NCBI GenBank assembly: GCA_018969295.1
Contig: JAGWYN010000058.1
Location: forward strand, 1-22,434
DNA length: 22,434 bases
Direction: 5' to 3'
DNA from: Chloroflexota bacterium
Lineage (GTDB): Bacteria > Chloroflexota > Anaerolineae > Caldilineales > Caldilineaceae
The notes under the pieces were generated by a model, which worked only from the letters and a program-made list of their open reading frames with translations, made no database searches and was not told where the DNA came from. Positions 7,095-15,255 of this stretch are shown one piece after another. A program made the translations under genes and the position numbers. The stretch's first letter is position 1. The number at the start of each line of letters is the position of its first letter.

Positions 7095-8399
7095 ATGAAA
7101 AACAAAAGCACCCGCATCGGGTCCAGTGCTGCCTGGATCGCCGTCCTCATGTTGTTGAGTCTCGTCTTGGCCGCTTGTGCACCTGGAGCGGTTGCGCCTG
7201 CGCCCTCAGCGCCTGCCGCCGAAGGTGAAGGTGGTGCGGCCGCCGCTGGTGAACCGGTTGAGCTGAGCTGGTTGAGCCACACCTATGAGCCGTGGAACAA
7301 CGCACTGCAGGCCCAGGCCGACCAGTACATGGCTGAGAACCCAGGCGTGAGCATCGTCTACAGCCAGGTGCCGCATTCCGACCTCAACACCAAGATCGCC
7401 ACGTCAATCGCCGCCGGCGAACCGCCGACCATCATGGGTGTCTATGGGCCTTGGATGCCCCAACTGCTGGCCGGCGGCGCGCTCGCCCCCGCCCCCGACT
7501 GGGTGCTCGAAGATCTGGACGCCAACTTCCCGCCCGTCATGAAGGAATCCGCAACCTATGACGGCAAGGTCTACGGCTACGTGCAGCACATCGGCATTCA
7601 CCTGCCCATTATCAACACGGCCATGTACGAGGCCGCCGGCGTCGAACCGCCCAACACCTACGAAGAGTTGGCCGCCGTGAACGCCAAGCTGGATGCGCCC
7701 GACGGTTCAGTGTTTGGGATAGACCTGGCGACGAGCAAGGATGGCAGTTGGAATGTGCTGCACTGGTCCGCGATTCTGAAGGCCTACGGCGGCCAGATTC
7801 TCAACGACGACGGCACGGCCGCAGCCTTCAATACCCCGGAAGGGCTCGAAGTGACCAATGTCTACCGCTCGCTGACCCATGCCGAACTTGGCGCCCACGA
7901 TTCGGCGTTCATCGCTGAGCAGACCGCCATGATGTGGAATGGCCCGTGGCAGAAGAGCAACCTGGAGCAGTCGAATCCTGACCTGAAGTACAAGGCGATC
8001 CAGCCAATCGAAGGTCCGGCCGGCCGCGTCGCTCCCGCATACGTCTGGTTCTGGGTGGTCAGCGCTGCCGCTACACCCGAGCAGCAGGAGCAGGCATGGC
8101 GCTTCCTCCAGTGGATTTCGGCAGCGGAGCAATATGAGGCGATCTATCGCAACGTCGGCTTGATCCCGATCACCAATGAGATCCCCGAGGAACTCAAGGA
8201 TGACGAGTGGGTCCAGGCCTTCAACGAAGGCCTGCAGTATGCCAACATCTACTACTCCAAGAATGCGGTTTGGGAACAGATCGACGTCGCGATCGGCGAA
8301 GAACTGGAGCGCCTCGTGGTCGACGAGATTACGGCCGAGGAGTTCCTGAACAACGCCGAGCAGCGCGTGAACGAGATCCTCCAGTCGGCAGCTTCGTAG
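7095..8399 (+). CDS. Sugar ABC transporter substrate-binding lipoprotein (family 1, CUT1)
   Basis: Extracellular solute-binding protein of 434 residues that captures a sugar or oligosaccharide and delivers it to the two permeases encoded downstream. The N-terminus has a basic start, a hydrophobic core and the lipobox LAAC with Cys28 as the lipid-modified residue. An Ala/Pro/Glu-rich linker follows, as is common in Chloroflexota lipoproteins. The mature domain begins VELSWLSHTYEPWNNALQAQ and shows family-1 binding protein features: IATSIAAGEPPTI near the start and a Trp-rich segment (YVWFWVVSAAATPEQQ) late. ATG at 7095 was chosen because AGGAG precedes it; the longer frame from 7044 would put extra sequence before the signal peptide. 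Substrate is not readable from sequence; the downstream GH127 gene hints at arabinose-containing glycans. Confidence 0.92.
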   Translation: MKNKSTRIGSSAAWIAVLMLLSLVLAACAPGAVAPAPSAPAAEGEGGAAAAGEPVELSWLSHTYEPWNNALQAQADQYMAENPGVSIVYSQVPHSDLNTKIATSIAAGEPPTIMGVYGPWMPQLLAGGALAPAPDWVLEDLDANFPPVMKESATYDGKVYGYVQHIGIHLPIINTAMYEAAGVEPPNTYEELAAVNAKLDAPDGSVFGIDLATSKDGSWNVLHWSAILKAYGGQILNDDGTAAAFNTPEGLEVTNVYRSLTHAELGAHDSAFIAEQTAMMWNGPWQKSNLEQSNPDLKYKAIQPIEGPAGRVAPAYVWFWVVSAAATPEQQEQAWRFLQWISAAEQYEAIYRNVGLIPITNEIPEELKDDEWVQAFNEGLQYANIYYSKNAVWEQIDVAIGEELERLVVDEITAEEFLNNAEQRVNEILQSAAS

Positions 8400-8412
8400 G
8401 TTCTTTTCTCTT

Positions 8413-8454
8413 CCGGCTTGCCTGTTCCCAACACACGGGCGACAGGCAAGCCGG
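8413..8454 (+). promoter_or_regulatory. Intergenic hairpin between binding protein and permease
   Basis: A perfect 13-bp stem: ccggcttgcctgt (8413-8425) and acaggcaagccgg (8442-8454), with a 16-base loop and no T-tract. Hairpins at this place commonly protect or partly terminate the binding-protein mRNA, so that it is made in excess over the permeases. Confidence 0.65.
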
Positions 8455-8513
8455 CCTCCCGATACGGGATCGAATATCGGCTCGGAAACGCATCGCAACG
8501 GGATTGGAGACTC

Positions 8514-9461
8514 ATGAGTGAACTGGTGAACGCAGAATCGACCCCGACGCAGGCGAAAGTGGCCTCGAAGCCACGGCGCACGGCTACCATCCGCTCTAGC
8601 CGGCTGCTGTTCATCTGGGCAAGCCTGGCGCCGATCCTGCTCTACTTCTTCATCTTCTCGCTGCTGCCGATCCTGGCTGCATTCTACATCAGCCTGCAGA
8701 CCTGGCCGCTCATGGGCGGTGCGACGAAGTTCGTGGGCTTCAAACACTACGTCGGGATTCTCCAGGACCCGCGCTTTTATGCCAGCCTGTGGAACACAGC
8801 CTACTTTGCCATCGCATACATGGTCACCGTTATCGTGCTGGGGCTGGGCATGGCACTGCTGGTGGGCTCGCTCGGCACGCGCCTGCGCATGCTCGCCAGG
8901 CCAATCTATTTTGCCCCACAAGTGACTTCGGTCGTGGCCGTCGCCCTGATGTTTACCTGGCTATACGAGCCGCGTACAGGTGTGCTCAACTACCTGCTCT
9001 CCTTCGTCGGCATCGGCCCCTTCCTCTGGCTCCGCTCGCAGGAGATGGTGATGCCGGTGCTGATCGCGACCGCCGTGTGGCGTTCGGTCGGTTATAGCAT
9101 GGTCATCTTCACGGCAGGGTTGCTCAGTATCCCCCGAGAACTCTACAATGCCGTGGCCGTCGACGGGGCCGGGCGGTGGACGACCTTCCGCCATCTGACG
9201 CTGCCGCTCCTCAAACCGACCCTGCTTTTCATGTTTGTGACGGCGACCATCGGCGGCTTCCAGGTCTTTGTCGAGCCATGGCTGATGTCGGGCGGCGGCC
9301 CGGGCACAGCCAGCCGGGTCCTCATGCTCGATATCTATGACGAAGGGTTCCGTTTCTTCGAGATGGGCTCGGCGTCGGCGCTGGCCGTGTGTCTGTTTCT
9401 GGTCATCGCCGTCATTGCCTACATCCAGATGCGTTATCTGCGTGAAAGTTTCGAATTCTGA
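8514..9461 (+). CDS. Sugar ABC transporter permease, MalF-like
   Basis: Inner-membrane permease of 315 residues, one half of the CUT1 translocation channel. The N-terminal tail is about 35 residues and basic. Six hydrophobic segments follow, the first being LLFIWASLAPILLYFFIFSL. The cytoplasmic EAA loop at about residues 208-230 reads NAVAVDGAGRWTTFRHLTLP and should dock the ATPase; the usual first Glu is replaced (NAVAVDGA instead of EAAxxDGA). ATG at 8514 follows GGAGA at good spacing; the frame upstream to 8418 runs through the intergenic hairpin and is rejected. Its partner is the permease at 9590. No ATPase gene is present, so a shared MsmK-type ATPase from elsewhere is assumed. Confidence 0.92.
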   Translation: MSELVNAESTPTQAKVASKPRRTATIRSSRLLFIWASLAPILLYFFIFSLLPILAAFYISLQTWPLMGGATKFVGFKHYVGILQDPRFYASLWNTAYFAIAYMVTVIVLGLGMALLVGSLGTRLRMLARPIYFAPQVTSVVAVALMFTWLYEPRTGVLNYLLSFVGIGPFLWLRSQEMVMPVLIATAVWRSVGYSMVIFTAGLLSIPRELYNAVAVDGAGRWTTFRHLTLPLLKPTLLFMFVTATIGGFQVFVEPWLMSGGGPGTASRVLMLDIYDEGFRFFEMGSASALAVCLFLVIAVIAYIQMRYLRESFEF

Positions 9462-9467
9462 GGTGAC

Positions 9468-9522
9468 TCCAAGGTGAGATCCGCAGCTGCCATAGAGATG
9501 AATCAGGGAATCTCACCTTGGA
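9468..9522 (+). promoter_or_regulatory. Intergenic hairpin between the two permease genes
   Basis: Perfect 13-bp inverted repeat: tccaaggtgagat (9468-9480) and atctcaccttgga (9510-9522), with a 29-base loop and no following T-tract. It begins seven bases after the first permease stop. It may be an RNA processing or stability element, an operator, or a small mobile palindrome. Confidence 0.6.
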
Positions 9523-9589
9523 ATAGGGCGAATCGAAACCATGAACCCTCATTGGATACCAGATGGGGCGTAGCGAGTGAGGACGTGAT

Positions 9590-10471
9590 ATGACGACGAC
9601 ACCGATTGAGAATTCTCATGCCAGAAAAGCATCGTCGGGAGGCGCAGGCGATTTTCTATTCGCACTGCTGCGGAACGGCTTTGCCATTTTTCTGCTGATC
9701 GTGATTCTTTTCCCGTTCTACTATATGTTCATCACGTCACTGAAGACGGTCGCCGAGACACGCGCGTATCCACCTATACTCTACCCGATGAATTCGGTGG
9801 GACTGCAGAACTACTTCGAAGTCGTCACCCGGATCGACTTTTTCGCCTACCTGCGCAACAGCGTCACCGTGTCTGTGGTTGTGACCGTCGGCGCCCTGTT
9901 TACCAGTTCCCTCGCCGGGTACATTTTCGCAAAGTTCGATTTTCGTGGCCGTGACACCATCTTTTTCCTGATCGTCGCGACCATGATGGTGCCATTTCAC
10001 GTCATGTTGATTCCCCTCTTTCTCATCGTGCGTGCCATGGGCATCTACGATTCGCTCTGGGCCCTGATCATTCCTGGGCTGGTGACGGCATGGGGGATCT
10101 TTCTCATGCGCCAGAACATGAAAAGCATACCGACGGAGATGCTGGATGCCGCCCGCATCGACGGTGCGTCGGAGATGGCGATTTTTCTGCGCATCGTCCT
10201 GCCCATTTCCAAGCCGGCGTTGGCCGCGTTGGGCGTGTTCATCTTCATGCACTACTGGAACGATTTTCTCTGGCCGCTCATCGTCATCGAAGATGCGCCA
10301 AAGCGAACCCTGCCATTGGGGCTTGCCCTCTTCAGTGAAGGCTTTGGCATCGCCCGCTGGAATATCGTCATGGCCGCCACGGTCATGACGGTGCTCCCGA
10401 TTCTGATCGTATTCGCACTTGCCCAACGTAGTTTCATCGAAGGCATCACACTCGGCAGCGTGAAAGGATGA
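9590..10471 (+). CDS. Sugar ABC transporter permease, MalG-like
   Basis: Second CUT1 permease, 293 residues, with six predicted membrane segments starting at GFAIFLLIVILFPFYYMFIT. The family signature ITSLKT follows the first segment, and the EAA loop at about residues 180-205 reads LDAARIDGASEMAIFLRIVL, an excellent match. The C-terminus ends in a short helix (FIEGITLGSVKG) typical of MalG-type subunits. A GTGAGGA sequence precedes the ATG. The gap of 128 bases from the first permease contains a strong hairpin. It should form a heterodimeric channel with the preceding permease. Confidence 0.93.
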   Translation: MTTTPIENSHARKASSGGAGDFLFALLRNGFAIFLLIVILFPFYYMFITSLKTVAETRAYPPILYPMNSVGLQNYFEVVTRIDFFAYLRNSVTVSVVVTVGALFTSSLAGYIFAKFDFRGRDTIFFLIVATMMVPFHVMLIPLFLIVRAMGIYDSLWALIIPGLVTAWGIFLMRQNMKSIPTEMLDAARIDGASEMAIFLRIVLPISKPALAALGVFIFMHYWNDFLWPLIVIEDAPKRTLPLGLALFSEGFGIARWNIVMAATVMTVLPILIVFALAQRSFIEGITLGSVKG

Positions 10472-10473
10472 CC

Positions 10474-10632
10474 ATGGCTGCTTCAGTACTGAACGCCAAG
10501 ACGCCTTACGCCATTACCATGTGGGACTTCTCGTGGCTCGAGCGCCGTTGGCCCGGCGCGGGCATCGACTGGCACTTGCGCCTGACGGATCTCATCAAAT
10601 CTGCCCCGATCGAGGACGACCTGTGGCGATGA
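10474..10632 (+). pseudogene. Remnant of a cellulase-like (GH5-clan type) gene
   Basis: A 52-codon frame starting two bases after the permease stop, so it keeps the operon position of an original gene. The first 30 residues (TPYAITMWDFSWLERRWPGA) match, from memory, the N-terminus of cellulase-like TIM-barrel proteins that often accompany sugar transporters in this phylum. These proteins are several hundred residues long. After GAG the sequence switches to an unrelated or C-terminal stretch (IDWHLRLTDLIKSAPIEDD) and stops. This looks like an internal deletion that kept the start, and possibly the end, of the gene. A functional short peptide is unlikely. Confidence 0.5.
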
Positions 10633-10693
10633 AGAAACGCGCCATGCCGGGCCGTGCAAGGCACACAGCGCTGGCCCATGTCGAGGAGTGTCC

Positions 10694-11893
10694 ATGAAGA
10701 TCGCCGCTATCGAAAGCCTGCATTGGCCTCAATACCCGCGTACTCTCTACGTCCGCGTTCACACCGAGGATGGCCTCATCGGCCTCGGCGAAACCGTGGA
10801 GAAGATACCTGGCTCGCGCGGCGCGCTGCATGGCACCATTGCGCCACTGCTTCTGGGGCAGGATGCTGACGACATTGAAGGTCTCTGGCGCTTTGTGTTG
10901 GATAACCTCATGTATCATGGGTACAGCGGTGCCGAATTGCGGGCGCTGTCGGCGGTGGAAATTGCGCTCTGGGACCTGCTCGGCAAGCGTTGCGGCATGC
11001 CGCTCTACCAGCTGCTCGGCGGGAAGTCACGAACTCAGATCCCTACCTACAACACGTGCATCGGTTTTGGCGCGAATCGTGACTATGCCTGGTGGCACGA
11101 AGATGCCGGCGGGCTGGCGCGGAGCTTGCTAGGTGACGGCATCGGCGCCATGAAGATCTGGCCTTTTGACCCCTTCAGTGAAGATTCACTTGGCCAATAC
11201 ATCAGCCCCCACGACATCGCACGTGGATTGAAGCCGGTACAACAGATCCGAGATGCCGTTGGCAGTGCCATGGAGATCGGCATCGAGTGTCATTTTCGCT
11301 GGAACCGGGCGAGCGCCGAACGGATCGTGCGGGCGCTAGAGCCTTACGACATTCTCTTCCTGGAGGATCCGTTGCCCGCGGTTCATGTGGATGAGATCCG
11401 CCTGCTGGCGCAGCGGTCGCCCATTCCCATCGTCGGCTCCGAACTGCTGATGACGCGCTGGCAACTGCGGGAGTGGTTGGAGAAGCACACCAGCCAGATT
11501 CTGATGACGGATCCGCTGTGGAACGGCGGGGTAGGGGAAACACGCAAGATTGCGGCCATGGCCGAAGCTTTCGGCATGCCGCTAGTTTTGCATAATCTTT
11601 CCGGGCCTGTCTGCCATGCCGTTTGCCTGCACATCGGCGCCCATATACCGAACTTGATGTTCGTCGAATCGGCGCGGGCACTCTACGGCACGGTCTTTGC
11701 CGAGCTGGCAAGCGAAGTCTCGCCGCCTGTGCACGGGCGCTTTGCCCTGCCGCGCGGGCCGGGGCACGGCGTTACGCTGCGGGAGGATCGCCTGGCACAG
11801 CCCGATGTGCAGCGGCAAGTATCGCGCGGGGACGGGATGGCCGCGGGGCGGCGCGCCATGGGCGACCATTGGGCACGTGAACAGATTCGCTGA
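10694..11893 (+). CDS. Mandelate racemase / muconate lactonizing enzyme family protein (probable sugar-acid dehydratase)
   Basis: Enolase-superfamily enzyme of 399 residues, likely dehydrating an aldonic or related sugar acid by abstracting the proton next to the carboxylate. The N-terminal capping domain covers about residues 1-125; the barrel carries Lys154 (AMKIWPFDPF), which lies in the catalytic-lysine region of this family. Three metal ligands are spaced by 26 residues: Glu198 (IECHFRWN), Glu224 (FLEDPLP) and Glu250 (GSELLMTR). His300 (VLHNLSGPV) is a candidate acid/base. The C-terminus has the family motif LPRGPGHGVTL. ATG 10694 follows GAGGAG. It is seven bases upstream of the epimerase gene. 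The specific substrate cannot be assigned from sequence. Confidence 0.85.
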   Translation: MKIAAIESLHWPQYPRTLYVRVHTEDGLIGLGETVEKIPGSRGALHGTIAPLLLGQDADDIEGLWRFVLDNLMYHGYSGAELRALSAVEIALWDLLGKRCGMPLYQLLGGKSRTQIPTYNTCIGFGANRDYAWWHEDAGGLARSLLGDGIGAMKIWPFDPFSEDSLGQYISPHDIARGLKPVQQIRDAVGSAMEIGIECHFRWNRASAERIVRALEPYDILFLEDPLPAVHVDEIRLLAQRSPIPIVGSELLMTRWQLREWLEKHTSQILMTDPLWNGGVGETRKIAAMAEAFGMPLVLHNLSGPVCHAVCLHIGAHIPNLMFVESARALYGTVFAELASEVSPPVHGRFALPRGPGHGVTLREDRLAQPDVQRQVSRGDGMAAGRRAMGDHWAREQIR

Positions 11894-11900
11894 GGCAACC

Positions 11901-12866
11901 ATGAGCAGTGAGCACATACTCGTTACGGGCGCCCTGGGCTGCATCGGCGCATGGGTTGTACGCCACCTGGTGGCGGCTGGCGTTGCGGTCACCGTGTTTG
12001 ACCTGTCCAACAAGGCCTATCGGATGCAACTCATCATGGGGGAGGAAGATATCGCCCGCGTTCGCTTTGTCGTGGGTGACATCGCCGATCCACAGGCGGT
12101 GACTGATACCGTGGCGGCTTCGGGCGCTACGACCATCATCCACCTGGCGGCTCTGCAGATTCCTGCCTGCCGTGCCAATCCCACGCTGGGTGCACAGGTG
12201 AATGTTGTCGGCACGGTCAACGTATTCGAAGCGGCACGCAAAGCTGGTCACCGCCGGCTGGTCTATGCCAGCAGTGCCGCCGTCTACGGCCCTGTTGAGG
12301 AGTATCCTCCAGGTCCGCTAGCAGACGACGCACCGCTGCTGCCGCGTTCACTCTACGGCGTCTTCAAGCAAGCTGATGAGGGTATTGCCAGGGTCTACTG
12401 GCACGAACACGGCATCAGCAGCATCGGCCTGCGTCCCTACGTCGTCTATGGCCCGGGCCGCGACCAGGGACTCACCTCCAGCCCGACCAAGGCAATGCTG
12501 GCTGCGGCCGCCGGCGCACCGTATCACATCGCGTACGGCGGTCACTTTGATATGCAGTACGCAGGCGACGTAGCGCGCAGCATGATTGCTGCCCTGCACG
12601 TGCCATTTGACGGATCACGTGCCTTCAACCTGGGCGGCACGGTCGTCCACATGGCGGATGTGGTGGCGGCCATCACGCGTGCGGCGCCGGCGAGTCGCGG
12701 ACAGATCTCCTTTGACGAGAAGTCACTTGGCTATCCCGAAGCGATGGATGGCAGCGCAGCGCGTGCCGTGTTGGGCGACCTTAGCGTCACACCGCTAGAC
12801 GCGGGGGTGGCGGAAACGGTAGCGATTTTCCGCCGCGCGCTTGACAAAGGGCTCATCGCCCCATGA
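11901..12866 (+). CDS. NAD-dependent epimerase/dehydratase (extended SDR)
   Basis: Extended short-chain dehydrogenase of 321 residues. The Rossmann motif is VTGALGCIGAWVV at residues 8-20. The active site has YASSAAVYG (Ser region) and Tyr152-x3-Lys156 (LYGVFK), followed by the substrate-side motif RPYVVYGPGRDQG. These enzymes oxidise or epimerise sugars or sugar derivatives with NAD; free-sugar or sugar-acid dehydrogenases of this shape also occur in catabolic operons, which fits here better than nucleotide-sugar metabolism. The start follows a weak GAGG. The stop overlaps the kinase start as ATGA, implying translational coupling. Confidence 0.88.
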   Translation: MSSEHILVTGALGCIGAWVVRHLVAAGVAVTVFDLSNKAYRMQLIMGEEDIARVRFVVGDIADPQAVTDTVAASGATTIIHLAALQIPACRANPTLGAQVNVVGTVNVFEAARKAGHRRLVYASSAAVYGPVEEYPPGPLADDAPLLPRSLYGVFKQADEGIARVYWHEHGISSIGLRPYVVYGPGRDQGLTSSPTKAMLAAAAGAPYHIAYGGHFDMQYAGDVARSMIAALHVPFDGSRAFNLGGTVVHMADVVAAITRAAPASRGQISFDEKSLGYPEAMDGSAARAVLGDLSVTPLDAGVAETVAIFRRALDKGLIAP

Positions 12867-13903
12867 GTGGCGAAGTGCTGAACATCGAGCAGCCAGCTGC
12901 ATTCGTGGCCTACTTGCGCCAGTGCCAGCTCATTGCCCCGGATGAGCAGCCCGACGTCTGTCCCCTGGCTGGCGGTGTCTCCAACCGCACCATGCTGGTG
13001 GTGCGGCCCGGCGGCGAAGCCTGGGTCGCCAAGCAGGCACTGGCGCAGCTCCGTGTCCAGGCGGAATGGTTCTGCAGCCCAGAACGCATCCATCGCGAGG
13101 CGGCAGGGTTGCGCTGGCTGAACCGGCTGCTGCCCGCAGGCGCAATTCCCGACTTTGTCCATGAAGACCACAACCAGCACCTGCTCATCATGGAGGCCGT
13201 CCCCCAGCCACACTGGAACTGGAAGCAGCTGTTGCTGGCTGGAGACGTTCAGCCGGCCCATGTGGCCCAGTTCGGCTCGCTGCTTGGCTTGATTCACAGC
13301 CGGGCCTATCACCAGCGCGAGGCCGTGGCCGAAGCTTTTGCCGACACGTCCTATTTTGCCTCGCTGCGGCTGGAGCCCTACTACCGCTACACGGCAACGC
13401 AGGTGCCGGAAGCGGCAGTCTTCTACGCACAACTGATCGACAGCACCTGTGCCCGGCGCCTGACTTTGGTGCATGGCGACTACAGCCCGAAGAACGTCCT
13501 GGTCCACGGCGAACACCTGGTTCTGCTCGACCACGAGGTGATCCATTTCGGCGATCCCGCCTTCGATCTCGGCTTTGCGATGACCCACCTTCTGAGCAAG
13601 GCCCATCATCTGCCGGCATATCGTTCACGCTTCGCCAGTGCGGCGCTCCTGTACTGGGCGCAGTACCAGGCTGCCGTAGGTGACGTGCCGTGGCAGGTGG
13701 GGCTGGAAGAGCAGGTGATCCGCCACACGCTGGGCTGCCTGCTGGCGCGTGTCGCCGGTCGCTCGCCGCTCGAATATCTTGCGGCTGGTGCGCGGACGCG
13801 CCAGCAGGCGGTGACGCTTGCGCTCATGGCAGCGCCGCCACCGACGGTAGCCGTGCTGGTCCAGGACTTTGTGAAAGGCATAGGCAGCGATGCCGTCGAT
13901 TGA
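12863..13903 (+). CDS. APH-fold small-molecule kinase (phosphotransferase family)
   Basis: A 346-residue kinase of the aminoglycoside/choline-kinase-like fold. The catalytic loop is HGDYSPKNVLV, with His204, catalytic Asp206 and Asn211. The metal-binding motif is LLDHEVIHFGDPAFDLG, with Asp223. The N-terminal lobe has a glycine-containing strand (PLAGGVSNRTMLVV) and a lysine region (AWVAKQAL). The family phosphorylates hydroxyl groups on small molecules such as sugars, amino alcohols and thioribose. Its start overlaps the epimerase stop (ATGA), and its own 3' end overlaps the enolase-paralogue gene by 14 bp, so the three are made together. That context suggests it produces the phosphorylated substrate used by the next enzyme rather than antibiotic resistance. 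The acceptor is unknown. Confidence 0.85.
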   Translation: MSGEVLNIEQPAAFVAYLRQCQLIAPDEQPDVCPLAGGVSNRTMLVVRPGGEAWVAKQALAQLRVQAEWFCSPERIHREAAGLRWLNRLLPAGAIPDFVHEDHNQHLLIMEAVPQPHWNWKQLLLAGDVQPAHVAQFGSLLGLIHSRAYHQREAVAEAFADTSYFASLRLEPYYRYTATQVPEAAVFYAQLIDSTCARRLTLVHGDYSPKNVLVHGEHLVLLDHEVIHFGDPAFDLGFAMTHLLSKAHHLPAYRSRFASAALLYWAQYQAAVGDVPWQVGLEEQVIRHTLGCLLARVAGRSPLEYLAAGARTRQQAVTLALMAAPPPTVAVLVQDFVKGIGSDAVD

Positions 13904-15164
13904 GGAACTCTATGCACTCGAAATCCTGGACAGCCGTGGCCGCCCGACGGTCCAGGCCACCTGCACCCTTGGCAGTGGCGCAAGCGGCACCGCGTCGGTC
14001 CCCTCCGGCGCGTCGACGGGCCACGCTGAGGCACGGGAATTGCGGGATGGCGACCGCCGCCGTTACGGCGGGCTTGGCTGCCGGCACGCCGTGGCAAACG
14101 TCAACGGCGCGATCCGCAGCGCCCTAACCGGCCGGAAGATAGCCGACCAGGCCGAACTGGACCTGTGCCTGTGCGAACTGGATGGCACGCCCGACAAAGG
14201 GCGATTGGGCGCCAATGCCATTCTGGTCGTTTCGCTTGCCTTCGCCCGCGCCGTGAGCCAGGAGCGGGCGACGCCGCTCTTTGCCTATTTTGCCAGCCTG
14301 CTGGGTACCACGCCGCGGCTGCCCCAACTGACGGTCAATCTGTTCAGCGGCGGGAAACATGCCGGTGGACAGGTGTCTATTCAGGACATTCTGGTCGTGC
14401 CATGTTCCGCACAGAGTGTCGACCAGGCGCTGGCCATGGTCTACGCCGTCTACCAGGCAGCGGCTGCCATCAGCCTCGAAAAGTACGGCATGCGCGCGCT
14501 CACCGCCGACGAAGGCGGGCTGGCACCGCCTTTTCTGGATGTCGACGCCATGCTCTACGACGCCGTCGCGGCCATCGAACGTGCCGGGCTGCGGCCGGGC
14601 GCGGATGTTGCGCTGGCGGTCGACGTGGCTTCCAGTCACTTCTATGTGGACGGCAACTACCTGTTGGACCATGCGCGGCTGGCAAGCCATGGCATGATCG
14701 CCCGTATCCTGACTTGGCTTGATCGCTACCCCATTGTGAGCATCGAAGACGGCCTGGCCGAGGAAGATTGGGGCGCCTGGCCCGACCTGAACACGGTGCT
14801 CCAGGGACGTGCGTTGACCCTGGGCGACGACTTTCTCTGCACCAACCCAGGGCGGATTCGCCGGGCTGTCGAACTCCGTGCTGCCAACGCGCTTCTGCTC
14901 AAGGTCAACCAGGTGGGCACCCTGACCGAGGCTGCCGACGCCTGCCGGCTGGCGCGCGCGGCTGGCTGGGCGGTCGTCGTCAGCGCCCGCAGCGGCGAAA
15001 CTGAAGACAACTGGTTGGCTGACCTCGCAACCGGCTGGGCCGGCGACTTTATCAAAGTGGGCTCCATCACCCAGTCCGAGCGGCTGGCGAAATACAACCG
15101 CCTGCTTGAAATCGAGGCACGCTATGATCTGCCCTTCGCCGGCGGCCAGTACGAGCATAGGTAG
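13890..15164 (+). CDS. Diverged enolase paralogue
   Basis: A full-length enolase-like protein of 424 residues with the family blocks in order: ALEILDSRGRPTVQ, VPSGASTGHAEARELRDGD, KGRLGANAIL, DEGGLAPPF, SIEDGLAEEDW, TLGDDFLCTN, LLLKVNQVGTLTEA and SARSGETEDNWLADLA. By eye alignment the metal ligands (Asp245, Glu286, Asp313), catalytic Lys338, Glu208, His157 and Lys389 are kept. Two residues important in true enolase differ: the Glu in the xQEFM block is Asp166 (SIQDILVV), and the His before the RSGET block is Ala366. The GAPxRSER block is altered (GSITQSER). It sits 14 bp inside the kinase gene in a catabolic unit, not beside glycolytic genes. A changed substrate, probably another 2-phospho-hydroxy acid, is inferred; ordinary enolase activity is not excluded. 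Confidence 0.88.
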   Translation: MPSIEELYALEILDSRGRPTVQATCTLGSGASGTASVPSGASTGHAEARELRDGDRRRYGGLGCRHAVANVNGAIRSALTGRKIADQAELDLCLCELDGTPDKGRLGANAILVVSLAFARAVSQERATPLFAYFASLLGTTPRLPQLTVNLFSGGKHAGGQVSIQDILVVPCSAQSVDQALAMVYAVYQAAAAISLEKYGMRALTADEGGLAPPFLDVDAMLYDAVAAIERAGLRPGADVALAVDVASSHFYVDGNYLLDHARLASHGMIARILTWLDRYPIVSIEDGLAEEDWGAWPDLNTVLQGRALTLGDDFLCTNPGRIRRAVELRAANALLLKVNQVGTLTEAADACRLARAAGWAVVVSARSGETEDNWLADLATGWAGDFIKVGSITQSERLAKYNRLLEIEARYDLPFAGGQYEHR

Positions 15165-15185
15165 GCCTAAAAAAGCCGTGAATCC

Positions 15186-15221
15186 ATTGGCGCCCACCTG
15201 TACTACCGGGCGTGCGCCAAT
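15186..15221 (+). promoter_or_regulatory. Small intergenic hairpin before the SDR gene
   Basis: attggcgc (15186-15193) pairs with gcgccaat (15214-15221) across a 20-base loop, in the 91-base gap between the enolase paralogue and the SDR gene. There is no T-tract. It is the weakest of the intergenic stems in this unit. Confidence 0.35.
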
Positions 15222-15255
15222 ACCTTGATCGATGTGTGACCGAAGGAAAAAAGAC

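Noticed and set aside
7707..8921. Minus-strand frame of 404 codons across binding protein and permease
   Set aside because: Antisense shadow of two well-supported transporter genes.
12863..13903. Aminoglycoside resistance gene
   Set aside because: The fold is APH-like, but tight coupling to sugar-acid genes argues for a metabolic kinase.
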